A stretch of 64,000 nucleotides of DNA from Promethearchaeia archaeon (GCA_029856105.1 JAHQWH010000015.1:124001-188000), one strand, 5' to 3'; positions 45,556 to 54,871 are shown, counted from the first letter of the stretch. The notes: generated by a model from the letters alone, not told the origin. Made by a program: numbers and translations.

Positions 45556-47391
45556 ATGGAAGATTATGAACTTTTTAATAGGAATACTCAAGCAATAATC
45601 TACGGATTTCAGAGAAATCCTATCCAAAGAATGCTTGATTTTGATTTTGTGAGTAAAAGAGAAAAACAATCAGTAGCAGCAATTATAAGACCTACTCAGA
45701 CGGCTGCAATTAGTTATCACAAGGTTTTTTACGGGAATAAAGAAATAGTTATACCTATTTATAAAACATTAGATTTAGCAATGAAAAAACACCCTAACGC
45801 TGATGTGATGATAAATTTTGCATCCTTTAGATCCTCGTATGAAACTAGTAAAGAAGCTCTTGAATCTGATACAATTCGCACAGTAGTTATCATAGCTGAA
45901 GGCATTCCTGAAAGACAGAGTCGAGAATTAATAAAGATCGCAGAAGAGAGGAAGAAGAATATTATTGGTCCAGCTACCGTAGGAGGAATTGTTGCGGGGG
46001 CTTTTAAAATTGGAAATACAGCAGGAACTTTAGAAAATATTAAACTTTCCAAATTATATCGACCAGGCTCAGTTGGCTTCGTCTCAAAATCAGGCGGCTT
46101 AAGCAACGAAATGAATTTTATGATAAGTCAAACAACCGATGGAGTATTTGAGGGCATTGCAATTGGCGGCGATAGATATCCTGGTTCAAGCTTAATTGAT
46201 CATCTCATGCGATACGAAGCAAACCCTAAAATTAAAATGTTAGTAACTTTAGGTGAGATTGGTGGTACTGACGAATATGCGATAGTAGACGCATTGAAAA
46301 ACGGAAAGATAACAAAACCTATCGTTGTGTGGGTAACAGGTACAGCGGCAAAACTGCTGCCTAAGGGATTGCAGTTTGGTCACGCGGGAGCTATGGCAGA
46401 TAGCGCAAGAGAAACTGCTGACGCTAAAAACCGTGCATTAAGAGAGGCTGGCGCTATCGTTCCAGATTCATACGAAGATTTTGACAAAGAAATTAGAAAA
46501 ACATTTGAAAATTTAAAAAAGGAAGGTAAAATTGACCCCGTTGAAGAATTCGTACCTCCAGAAGTTCCACTGGACTATAATACTGCGATTCGTATAGGAA
46601 AAGTAAGAAGACCGACCGATGTAGTAGTGACTATTTCAGATGATAGAGGTGATGTGCCAACTTTTGCTGGTGTTGGATTAGATAAAATAATCAGAGAAAA
46701 CAAATCAATTGGGTATGTGATTGGACTTTTATGGTTTAAACGAGAGTTACCAGAGTTTGCTCAACAATTTATCGAGATGGTAATTAAATTGACAGCCGAC
46801 CACGGTCCCGCGGTTTCAGGAGCTCACAATGCTATTATAACAGCTCGCGCAGGTAAAGATTTAATGGCGTCGCTTGCTTCAGGAATTCTCACGATCGGCC
46901 CGAGATTTGGTGGAGCAATTTCAAACGCAGCTAAATACTTCAGGGAAGCTTTGCAAAAAGAAATGACCCCCTTAGAATTTATGGGTTATATGAAAGATGT
47001 CGTGAAAATTAACATCCCTGGAATTGGCCATAGAATAAAATCAGTTCAAAATCCTGATGTACGAGTTCAATTATTGAAAGAATTTGTCTTGAAAAACTTT
47101 GAAAAACATCCACACATTGATTACGCTCTAGAAGTCGAGAAACTTACCACATCCAAAAGAAATAATTTAATATTGAATGTAGACGGATGTATCGGTATAA
47201 CCTTCCTGGATTTGCTAGAAAACTTAGATTTCACTAAAGAAGAAATTGAAGATGTAATATTCAGCGAAGCTCTAAATGGATTATTCGTACTTGGGCGCTC
47301 AATTGGAATGATGGGACATGTATTTGATCAGAAACGCCAACGCGCAGGCCTCTATAGACAACCTTGGGACGAAATTCTATTTGCAGATTAA
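45556..47391 (+). CDS. aclA: ATP-citrate lyase, catalytic (large) subunit
   Basis: 611 residues combining a SucD-like half (SVGFVSKSGGLSNEM, phosphohistidine region LQFGHAGAMADSA) and a citrate synthase-like lyase half with the signatures DHGPAVSGAHNAI, ASGILTIGPRFGGAISNA and GIGHRIKSVQNPDVR. All are typical of AclA. Together with aclB one base upstream it forms a dedicated citrate-cleaving enzyme. It is followed by isocitrate dehydrogenase, 151 bp away on the same strand. Confidence 0.9.
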   Translation: MEDYELFNRNTQAIIYGFQRNPIQRMLDFDFVSKREKQSVAAIIRPTQTAAISYHKVFYGNKEIVIPIYKTLDLAMKKHPNADVMINFASFRSSYETSKEALESDTIRTVVIIAEGIPERQSRELIKIAEERKKNIIGPATVGGIVAGAFKIGNTAGTLENIKLSKLYRPGSVGFVSKSGGLSNEMNFMISQTTDGVFEGIAIGGDRYPGSSLIDHLMRYEANPKIKMLVTLGEIGGTDEYAIVDALKNGKITKPIVVWVTGTAAKLLPKGLQFGHAGAMADSARETADAKNRALREAGAIVPDSYEDFDKEIRKTFENLKKEGKIDPVEEFVPPEVPLDYNTAIRIGKVRRPTDVVVTISDDRGDVPTFAGVGLDKIIRENKSIGYVIGLLWFKRELPEFAQQFIEMVIKLTADHGPAVSGAHNAIITARAGKDLMASLASGILTIGPRFGGAISNAAKYFREALQKEMTPLEFMGYMKDVVKINIPGIGHRIKSVQNPDVRVQLLKEFVLKNFEKHPHIDYALEVEKLTTSKRNNLILNVDGCIGITFLDLLENLDFTKEEIEDVIFSEALNGLFVLGRSIGMMGHVFDQKRQRAGLYRQPWDEILFAD

Positions 47392-47542
47392 AATTTATAT
47401 TTTTTTTTATAAATAATAATTCACAATTAAAAATCGGAAAGAAACATTTGATTAACTTATAATTAATCAATAAATTGTAATATCAAGAGTATTAAAAAAA
47501 ATCATAGAAAAGTAAAAAGTAAAAGAAATAGGGAAAACAAAA

Positions 47543-48736
47543 ATGGATAATATTATTGAAAATGCGAAAATCCACTTTGGGAAACTTATCAAAGAGCAGT
47601 TAGAAAGAGTAGAACGAATGAAAAAAGCCGGAGATTGGGTTGATTACACATCGATAAAACCAATTATCATCGGACTCGTTGGGGGCGATGGTATCGGACC
47701 ATTTATTACAAAACACGCGCAAGCCGTACTGGAATTCTTGTTAAAAGAAGAGAGAGAGAATGGGAGCGTTGAGCTTCGAGTAATTGACGGACTAACAATT
47801 GAAAACAGAGCAAAAGTAATGAAAGCGATCCCTGACGACGTGTTAGTAGAAATAAAAAAGTGTCATGTGTTATTAAAGGGGCCCACTACAACACCAAGAA
47901 AAGGGGATAAATGGCCAAACATCGAAAGTGCTAATGTAACCATGCGTCGTGAGTTGGATCTATTTGCAAACGTTCGTCCAGTTAAAGTACCTGAAAAAAA
48001 TATCGATTGGATGTTTTTCAGAGAAAATACTGAGGGAGCTTATGTATTAGGTTCTAAAGGTATAAGTATCTCAGATGATTTAGCCTTTGATTTTAAGGTT
48101 ATTACAACGCAAGGAGCAGATAGGATTATCAGACTAGCCTTTGATTACGCTAAAAAGAACAATATTAACAAAGTTACAGTAGTTACTAAAGCAAACGTTG
48201 TAAAAGCTACTGATGGGAAATTTCTTGCTATAGCAGAGGAAGTGGCAAAAGATTATCCCGAAGTAGAATGGGACGATTGGTATATCGACATTATGACGGC
48301 TAAGCTAGTAGATCCAGCAAGACAAAGCCAATTTAGAGTATTTGTTGCTCCGAACCTTTATGGGGATATCATTACTGACGAAGCCGCTCAGATTCAAGGA
48401 GGCGTTGGAACTGCGGGCTCTGCGAACATTGGAAAACAATATTCTATGTTTGAAGCGATTCACGGTTCAGCCCCCCGTATGGTAGAAGATGGTAGGGCAC
48501 AATACGCTGATCCTTCAAGTATTATCAAAGCAGCGGCTTTACTTATGAACCATATAGGATTTGTTGAAAAAGCGAAAAAGCTCGAAATGGCACTTGAGAT
48601 ATGTGCAACGCTAGAAAAGAAAATAACAATTACTGGCCGAAACGACGGAGCTACTGGCGAAGAGTTCGCAAAGTATATCATGGATACACTTACAGATCCA
48701 CAATTAGAAGAACATTTTAAAGAATATAGTAAATAA
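47543..48736 (+). CDS. icd: Isocitrate dehydrogenase
   Basis: Isocitrate/isopropylmalate dehydrogenase family: GLVGGDGIGPFI, metal- and substrate-binding FFRENTEGAY, NLYGDIITDEAAQIQGG and the ending motif FEAIHGSAPRM. 397 residues, with an N-terminal extension of about 40. Placement after aclBA favours isocitrate rather than isopropylmalate. NAD versus NADP use cannot be read reliably. In a reductive cycle it would carboxylate 2-oxoglutarate. Confidence 0.87.
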   Translation: MDNIIENAKIHFGKLIKEQLERVERMKKAGDWVDYTSIKPIIIGLVGGDGIGPFITKHAQAVLEFLLKEERENGSVELRVIDGLTIENRAKVMKAIPDDVLVEIKKCHVLLKGPTTTPRKGDKWPNIESANVTMRRELDLFANVRPVKVPEKNIDWMFFRENTEGAYVLGSKGISISDDLAFDFKVITTQGADRIIRLAFDYAKKNNINKVTVVTKANVVKATDGKFLAIAEEVAKDYPEVEWDDWYIDIMTAKLVDPARQSQFRVFVAPNLYGDIITDEAAQIQGGVGTAGSANIGKQYSMFEAIHGSAPRMVEDGRAQYADPSSIIKAAALLMNHIGFVEKAKKLEMALEICATLEKKITITGRNDGATGEEFAKYIMDTLTDPQLEEHFKEYSK

Positions 48737-48800
48737 TATGAATTACTAAAAATATAACGATAACATTCAATTGAGTAAATTTTAACTTTTAATCTTTTTA

Positions 48801-48813
48801 TTTTTTTTTTTTT
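48801..48813 (+). terminator. T-run terminator after icd
   Basis: A 13-T run 65 bp after the stop, ending the acl-icd transcription unit. Confidence 0.4.
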
Positions 48814-48820
48814 AAAAAGT

Positions 48821-49304
48821 CCGATCCTTCCACCTGACCTTATTATAGAGAAATGTGATTCGCGTGATCACTCCTTTAGCAAGGAAATCAATAATCACAT
48901 TATGAAAATCCTAGAGACGTTTGGAATAGATAATCTTGGAAGTATTGTCGAATATGATTATGATCCATACACCGCATGGTGGGCCAGTCGCATTATCATA
49001 ACTGGTGGTGCATCGAACATCCTTGGTTTGAGGTCCTTGCTCATTAGAGAGCTAGCTAAAAAGACTTACTGGTTGTGAAAAAGCACCCTCATGTCCTTTA
49101 GTGGATGTAAGTTTCAGAGACATCGCCTTTACAATACGTAATGTCCCTCTCGAAGATACACCTGGAACATGGTTGGGAGCATCGATAGAATCCAGCCTTA
49201 AAACATTCAAAGAGTGTTTTGTATCAAAAGAGATGTATTCAAATAATACGGATATAATTTTCACATTACACCATGAAAAAATGTGGACATCTATACTCAA
49301 ATAA
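48821..49304 (+). pseudogene. Frameshifted, 5'-truncated gene remnant of unknown family
   Basis: Frame 2 from 48821 encodes SFSKEINNHIMKILETFGID, EYDYDPYTAWWASRIIITGG and GLRSLLIRELAKK, and ends at a TGA at 49076. Frame 3 continues from about 49056 with TGCEKAPSCPLVDVSFRDIA, GTWLGASIESSLKTFKECFV and FTLHHEKMWTSILK, to the stop at 49302. Both halves look coding and join across a single-base shift around 49060-49075. There is no start codon for the first half, so the gene is decayed. I do not recognise the parent family. Confidence 0.55.
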
Positions 49305-49312
49305 GAAGGATT

Positions 49313-50302
49313 TTATTCGATGTATATATCTCTATTTTTTAAATTCTCTAAAACATAATTTTCTTTATCATTGAGAATGGGATTATTTTTTAAATCTAAA
49401 TCCTCAAGTAATTCAAGTTTAAGCAAAGATTCAGGTAAATTGGAGATTTTATTATTAAATAGATATAATCGAATTAGAGATTTAAGGTTGCCGATTGATT
49501 CAGGTAAAGTAGTTAACTCATTTTCCATCAAATCTAAAATTTCAAGATATGCAAAATTTCCTATGGATTTTGGAAGGATCGTCAATTTATTCTTTTTTAA
49601 ACCCAAATATGTTAATTGGGAAAGATCTCCTATAGAATCTGGAATATTAGTTAATTGATTACCCGATAAATCTAAAAAATTAAGAACCTTGAGTTTATTT
49701 ATTGATTCTGGAATTTCTGTCAAATTACTATCTACGAAACTTAATCCAACTAGATTTTTAATCGCCAATAAAGATTCAGGAAAAGCGGATAAATTGCTAT
49801 TACTGAAATCTAAATGAAATTCTGACAAATTTTTCATTGATTCTGGAAAACATTCAAATTCTGTGTCAAAAAGCGCTAAAAATTCAAGAGAACTTAAGGA
49901 TCCTATTGATTCTGGAAGATTTTTTAGTGGGTTTCCATCAAGCAGTAATGAATCAAGATTTTTAAGCTTTCCTATAGAATTTGGAAGTGAAGTTATTTGG
50001 TTCTCTCTCAATTCGATTAATTCTAAAGATTTTAAGTTATCTAAACAATTTGGTAGATGAGTAAGTTGATTATGTGCTAAATACAAAAATTTTAGCGATT
50101 TAAGTTCACAAATAGAATCGGGAAGGGACTCCAACCGATTATAAGATAAATCAAGATATTCTAAATTATCAGAATCTTCTAAACACTTGAGATCTTCTAA
50201 ATTTGTTAACCCAATATTTCCTAATTGATAGCCTATATAGCCATCATGATCCTCCTTTAGGAAATACTTCTCTCCATTAACTTCAATAAAATTTCCTGTC
50301 AT
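49313..50302 (-). CDS. Leucine-rich-repeat protein
   Basis: 329 residues with about 11 tandem repeats of 23 residues (LxxLxLxxNxLxxLPxSIGxLxxL; for example LSYNRLESLPDSICELKSLK). Forms a curved binding surface for proteins. No signal peptide, membrane segment or catalytic domain, so it is a cytosolic binding protein. LRR proteins are common in Asgard archaea. Partner unknown. Confidence 0.88.
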   Translation of the reverse strand: MTGNFIEVNGEKYFLKEDHDGYIGYQLGNIGLTNLEDLKCLEDSDNLEYLDLSYNRLESLPDSICELKSLKFLYLAHNQLTHLPNCLDNLKSLELIELRENQITSLPNSIGKLKNLDSLLLDGNPLKNLPESIGSLSSLEFLALFDTEFECFPESMKNLSEFHLDFSNSNLSAFPESLLAIKNLVGLSFVDSNLTEIPESINKLKVLNFLDLSGNQLTNIPDSIGDLSQLTYLGLKKNKLTILPKSIGNFAYLEILDLMENELTTLPESIGNLKSLIRLYLFNNKISNLPESLLKLELLEDLDLKNNPILNDKENYVLENLKNRDIYIE

Positions 50303-50401
50303 ATAGCTCTCAATTAATTATTATTTGAAAAAAAAATTGAATTTTTTGATTCCATTCAAATCTAATGAATACTATAATTGTTGAATACTTAATAAAAATG
50401 C

Positions 50402-50545
50402 TTGTCATTCCCGTAATTTCTATTATTTTTTAATTTAAGATTTTATAATTTCGATGATAAAATACAATTAGAAATCCCAAATTAATTATTAAAAGAATGT
50501 AAAAAACATTATTAGAGTGATTTGTATATATGAAGAAAAAGAAAG
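50402..50545. repeat. Duplicated leader and first codons of the cPG-synthetase gene (left copy)
   Basis: TTGTCATTCCCGTAAT (50402-50417) and the stretch AAATCCCAAATTAATTATT to ATGAAGAAAAAGAAAGT (50472-50545) recur, at roughly 80% similarity, as 53353-53470, the region before and into the cyclic-2,3-diphosphoglycerate synthetase gene. In this copy the ATG (50530) is followed by 15 codons, then TAA. It is a dead leader copy downstream of the acyltransferase gene. Confidence 0.75.
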
Positions 50546-50565
50546 TAAAAATTGTTTTGTTCTTA

Positions 50566-51936
50566 TTATTTTGCTAAACCTAAATATTTTAAAGCTTTAT
50601 TCTTAATTCTCTCCATCGTGGGAGTATCGGTAGTTTCTTCTAGGTAGTTAATTGTAAGGGTTAATTTTCCAGCGACTGTTACTGCGGGAATAACCAGTTC
50701 GATGTACGGAGTACCTGAAGTTACAAATATAAAACGATCTAACTCTAATGATCCATATTTGGTAGGATAATCTAGAAGACCAAGATTGGTAATAGCCAGA
50801 ACAGGTAATTTAGGAATTTGCTTTTTTGCCCTCTTATTTGCTATATTCTTCTCATCATTGCAGTAAGTATGAATTTTTTCATATCTACTAAAATTTGAGG
50901 GAACAAGATTTCCAAAAAATGTAAATTGACGGGCATCTACCATAGATTGATCAACGATCTCTGTAATCGCAGCAAATTGAAATATTTTTTTAATATAGAG
51001 ATTTTCTTTTGCTTTATCATTGTAAATTTTAGCATTCTCCCAAAAACCTTTTTTTGGATTATATGAGAATTCAAGCTCAAATCCTGAAATATAAACTCCA
51101 AAATTTTCACCTATGGGTTTACTATAGCGCTTTCGTGTGTTAACAGGAACCATAATATTTCGTTTTCCTCCTTTAAATGGTCCTCGGATAGAATTACGCG
51201 CTGCTAGAAAAGCTGTATTAAGAGCTGAATTCACAGTTAATCCATGTTGCCTACAGTTGTCAACGAGATTTGATGTTTCTTCTTCACTTAATTCCACTGA
51301 GATGATATTAAAATTATAGTTGTCCAAAAATGCTCTGAAGATATTATCCTCATCCTCCTCGTCAAAAATGACTTTTGATTTTTGCCACTTTTTATTCAAA
51401 GTATTAATTGCGAACTTTATGGCTTTTCCAATTTTAATATCTATTGGAAAATTATCTGGAGTTGCTAAGGGTGGCTCTGGCATCTCTATTACTTTTCGAT
51501 CAGGATCACCAACGTACAAAAGGAGATCACGAGCTAAAATTGCCAAAGAGGTTCCATCACATATCACATGATGACAAATTATAAGAATTTCAGAAATTTC
51601 GTGTGATTGCAATAATACAAAACGAGCTAAAGGACCTGTAGCTAATTTAAAGCGAATTTTGTATTCATTCAAGAGTTCTCTATTCCAATCTTCATCTGAT
51701 GTTCGTTGAACTACTCTTAACGGATTTTCAAGAACTTTTTCATTTATATACCATGGTTCATTGTTTTCATCAAGATAAATTCGGGCTCCCACCAATGGAT
51801 GCTGTTGCCTTACTTTATTTAATGCAATTCTTAAATCATCTTCTGAGATAAATCCTTTGACTCGAGCGACTATAGATATAGTTTGATTAGGAGACCTAAA
51901 AAATCTCCTCTCAAAGGAGTTTAGTTTTCTTTTCAA
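50566..51936 (-). CDS. Stand-alone condensation-domain acyltransferase
   Basis: A 456-residue protein with the condensation/acyltransferase motif HHVICDG (HHxxxDG) in the middle of the first lobe, and NLGLLDYPTKYG near the second. It resembles PapA- and NRPS-type condensation domains acting without a carrier protein. The substrate is an acyl thioester and an alcohol or amine, not specified. The frame begins at TTG 51936. A GAGGTG site lies about 25 bases upstream, preceding an in-frame ATT at 51954; initiation there would extend the protein by six residues. Divergent from the regulator at 52120. Confidence 0.72.
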   Translation of the reverse strand: MKRKLNSFERRFFRSPNQTISIVARVKGFISEDDLRIALNKVRQQHPLVGARIYLDENNEPWYINEKVLENPLRVVQRTSDEDWNRELLNEYKIRFKLATGPLARFVLLQSHEISEILIICHHVICDGTSLAILARDLLLYVGDPDRKVIEMPEPPLATPDNFPIDIKIGKAIKFAINTLNKKWQKSKVIFDEEDEDNIFRAFLDNYNFNIISVELSEEETSNLVDNCRQHGLTVNSALNTAFLAARNSIRGPFKGGKRNIMVPVNTRKRYSKPIGENFGVYISGFELEFSYNPKKGFWENAKIYNDKAKENLYIKKIFQFAAITEIVDQSMVDARQFTFFGNLVPSNFSRYEKIHTYCNDEKNIANKRAKKQIPKLPVLAITNLGLLDYPTKYGSLELDRFIFVTSGTPYIELVIPAVTVAGKLTLTINYLEETTDTPTMERIKNKALKYLGLAK

Positions 51937-51992
51937 TTTTTTATATTGCGTAATTTTTTACACCTCATATTTTATTCTTTCATTGATTCTGA

Positions 51993-52013
51993 ACTTTCAG
52001 AAAAAGTGAAAGT
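51993..52013. promoter_or_regulatory. Imperfect inverted repeat, possible operator
   Basis: ACTTTC(9 nt)GAAAGT (ACTTTC at 51993-51998, GAAAGT at 52008-52013) in the divergent spacer of the acyltransferase and the regulator, just upstream of the acyltransferase gene. Confidence 0.35.
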
Positions 52014-52057
52014 CAAGATATAATAAATATTTTGAGTATAAAAATGTTTTCATTATT

Positions 52058-52071
52058 TGTGAAATTTCACA
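52058..52071. promoter_or_regulatory. Perfect 14-bp palindrome, candidate operator of the GbsR-like regulator
   Basis: TGTGAAATTTCACA reads identically on both strands. It lies 14 bp before the TATA-like TTTTTATATT (52085-52094) of the regulator gene and between the two divergent genes, the position expected for an autoregulatory site. Not verified by comparison with other genomes. Confidence 0.5.
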
Positions 52072-52119
52072 TTTTGTAAAAAGCTTTTTATATTAGAAAA
52101 ACTATATTATCATTAAGAA

Positions 52120-53229
52120 ATGCCTACAAATAATAAGAATAATCACATTTACGACAAAAAGATCAGGAATTATGAAAAGGAAGTCATAAAATTCTTTGTA
52201 GAATACGGAAAAAATAAAAGATCTGATATTGAATCTCATATTCTTGCTTACATTTTATTGCGCGAAGGACAATGGTTAACTCAAGAAAACATTAGAGAAT
52301 TATCACTCATTTTTTATGAAACTGAATTTAAAAAAGGCATTTCACAGGGTTCTATATCCCAAATTCTAAATAATTTCGTAGAATATAGCGTTCTAAATAA
52401 AAGAAAACTTGAGACTAAAAAGAACGCTTTTGAATATTCAATGTCAGGAGCTTTTAATCAAGTAATGTCTTCTGCTATAGGATATGGAATAGAGGAGTTG
52501 GAGAAGTATATCTTGTTCTTGAAGAAAAAATTAGCCTCTTTGGAAAAAATTGAATATAAAAGTAATGAAGTTGAATTTCTAAGAGTTAGGCTAAATGAAA
52601 GAGTAAAGGAATTAATAGAATTCTTTATTTTTCATAAGGATCTCTATGAAGAAATATTCAAGATACCCAATAATAAAAAGAAAAATATTAGTAAACCAGA
52701 AGATCTAAGTGATTTTCAAATTAAGAAGTCTCTTAGAGAAATTGAAAGAGATATTATTGAGTTTATAATAAATTGTCCATTATTCAGGTTTGGAAAGATG
52801 AAAGGCGCTCATTACCCTATTATTGCTTATTTCTTTACTAGGAAGAGATTAACTCAAGAAAAACTAAAAGAACTTACAGGTTTCTCTGCTGGAATGGTTT
52901 CTGAAGGTTTAAATTATATGCTTCAGGAAGGGTACATAAATTTAGATAAAGTTAAAGGTATTAGAGTACGGTATTACGAATTAAATTCAATTGCCTATTA
53001 TAATTATCTACATCTATTCCGGATCGTCAAATCAAATTCTGAATTATTTACAAGGTTAGATGCTATAAGCAGTGAAATAAAAACAAAAAGAACTGAGCTA
53101 AAAGATATAAATGGATATCGCATTATAAATAAGCGAGTTAAACAATTTTTAAATGCAAAACCCGTGGTTGAGAAATTATTAATATCATTCAAAGATGCAA
53201 TGGAAAGGTTTAAACATAAACCACAATAA
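52120..53229 (+). CDS. Two-domain GbsR/MarR-like transcriptional regulator
   Basis: 369 residues holding two similar winged-helix regions. The first is VIKFFVEYGKNKRSDIESHI, then WLTQENIRELS and GISQGSISQILNNFVEY. The second is IIEFIINCPLFRFGKMKGAH, then RLTQEKLKELTGFSAGMVSEG. The second half is typical of archaeal GbsR-type regulators. The tandem pair suggests a monomer that mimics a dimer. It is divergently transcribed from the acyltransferase, which it probably controls along with itself; a 14-bp palindrome lies between them. Confidence 0.75.
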   Translation: MPTNNKNNHIYDKKIRNYEKEVIKFFVEYGKNKRSDIESHILAYILLREGQWLTQENIRELSLIFYETEFKKGISQGSISQILNNFVEYSVLNKRKLETKKNAFEYSMSGAFNQVMSSAIGYGIEELEKYILFLKKKLASLEKIEYKSNEVEFLRVRLNERVKELIEFFIFHKDLYEEIFKIPNNKKKNISKPEDLSDFQIKKSLREIERDIIEFIINCPLFRFGKMKGAHYPIIAYFFTRKRLTQEKLKELTGFSAGMVSEGLNYMLQEGYINLDKVKGIRVRYYELNSIAYYNYLHLFRIVKSNSELFTRLDAISSEIKTKRTELKDINGYRIINKRVKQFLNAKPVVEKLLISFKDAMERFKHKPQ

Positions 53230-53352
53230 AAAAAGAAGGAAATATAAAGAATTAGTATTATGAGGGCAATCAAAATAATCAGTGAAATTAAGGATTAAGC
53301 GGGTCTATATAGTAGAAAAAACAATTTTTAAAATTCTTTTGATGATGGTGGG

Positions 53353-53470
53353 TTGTCATTCCCGTAATACTTTCAATAAATATTATTACAAATCCAAAAT
53401 TAATTATTATAATAATGTGAAAAACACTATAAGAATGGTTTGTATTTATGAAGAAAAAGAGAGTTGTTAT
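53353..53470. repeat. Duplicated leader of cPG-synthetase (right copy, functional)
   Basis: The counterpart of the 50402-50545 copy, including TTGTCATTCCCGTAAT at 53353-53368 and ATGAAGAAAAAGAGAGT at the gene start. Confidence 0.75.
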
Positions 53471-54785
53471 AATCGGAGCCTTAGGTATGGATTTTCACCT
53501 GTTTAACACCGTCTTCAAAGATAATGAAGAATACGAGGTAATTGCTTTTACTATTGCTGGAGAGCAGAATGTAGGCACAATTGAAGGGGCGGAAAGGAAA
53601 TATCCGGCGGAATTAGCAGGTAAACTATATCCAAAAGGCATTCCAATGCTTCCCGAAGAACACATTGAAGAAATAATTAAACTTCATCAAATAGATGAGG
53701 TGGTGTTTGCATATTCTGATGTTTCGCACGAAGAATTAATGCATAAAGCATCTAGAGCGCTATCTGCTGGAGCTAACTATCGTTTGATATCGGGAAAATT
53801 CACCCAAATTAAATCTAAAAAACCCGTTGTAGCAATATGTGCTGTTAGAACTGGATGTGGTAAAAGCCAAGTTTCTAGAGCAACTTATAGGTATTTAATG
53901 AGCAAAGGTTATAAAGTTGTAGCAGTAAGAGAACCAATGCCTTATGGAGATTTGATAAAACAAAATGTTATGCGTTTTGAGAAGTACGAAGATTTAGATA
54001 AGTTTGATTGCACGATCGAGGAGCGGGAAGAGTACGAACCTTACATTGAACAGGGACTTGTGATTTATTCAGGAGTAGATTACGAAAAAATTGTTAGGGA
54101 AGCAGAAAAAGAAGCGGATGTAATCATCTTTGACGGTGGAAACAACGAGCTATCGTTTTATGTTCCAGATTTACTTTTCATCGTAGTAGACCCATTAAGA
54201 CCGGGACACGAGATGAAATATCATCCCGGCGAAGTAAACGCCCGATCTGCCGATGCGTTCGTCATTAATAAAATGAATAACGCTAAACCAGAAGATGTGA
54301 AAATCGTTGAGAATAATTTAAACGAATTAAATCCTGACGCAACAAAAATATATACAAATTCGGTTGTTACTATCGAAGGTAATCCTGATTTAAAGGGCAA
54401 AAAAGTAATTGTTGTAGAAGATGGGCCAACTTTAACGCATGGTAGTATGTCGTACGGCGCGGGATTTGTTGCGGCAACCAATAGTGGAGCTATAATTATA
54501 GATCCAAAACCTTATGTAACAGGTACTATGAAAAAAGTATTTGAAGAATTTCCACAGATCACACAGATAGTTCCAGCCATGGGATATAACGACCAACAGA
54601 TTAAAGACATGGAAGAAACTCTAAATAAAGCTGAATGCGAAATTATAATTGATGGCAGCCCTATTGATCTTGAAAAATTAATTAATAGCAATAAACCTAT
54701 CATCAGAGTCTCTTATGATATTGAACCTGTCAAAAGTCCAACGATAGAAGAAGTCTTAGATAAATTTATTGAAAAATTTTTATAA
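53448..54785 (+). CDS. cpgS: Cyclic 2,3-diphosphoglycerate synthetase-like protein
   Basis: Closes 2,3-diphosphoglycerate to the cyclic form using ATP. The N-terminal nucleotide-binding GALGMDFHLFN and a P-loop AVRTGCGKSQVSRA, followed by VIIFDGGNNELSFYVPDLLF and VDPLRPGHE, match this archaeal family. 445 residues, about the usual length. The product is a known thermoprotectant and phosphate reserve, mainly in methanogens; related proteins occur elsewhere, so the exact product here is uncertain. Its leader is duplicated 3 kb upstream. Confidence 0.82.
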   Translation: MKKKRVVIIGALGMDFHLFNTVFKDNEEYEVIAFTIAGEQNVGTIEGAERKYPAELAGKLYPKGIPMLPEEHIEEIIKLHQIDEVVFAYSDVSHEELMHKASRALSAGANYRLISGKFTQIKSKKPVVAICAVRTGCGKSQVSRATYRYLMSKGYKVVAVREPMPYGDLIKQNVMRFEKYEDLDKFDCTIEEREEYEPYIEQGLVIYSGVDYEKIVREAEKEADVIIFDGGNNELSFYVPDLLFIVVDPLRPGHEMKYHPGEVNARSADAFVINKMNNAKPEDVKIVENNLNELNPDATKIYTNSVVTIEGNPDLKGKKVIVVEDGPTLTHGSMSYGAGFVAATNSGAIIIDPKPYVTGTMKKVFEEFPQITQIVPAMGYNDQQIKDMEETLNKAECEIIIDGSPIDLEKLINSNKPIIRVSYDIEPVKSPTIEEVLDKFIEKFL

Positions 54786-54871
54786 AAATAATATTTTAAA
54801 TTTTAATATGTAAGAAGGGAAGATTACTCAAGATATCAAAAATCTCTTTTTTCATAAGTTATTTATTTTTT

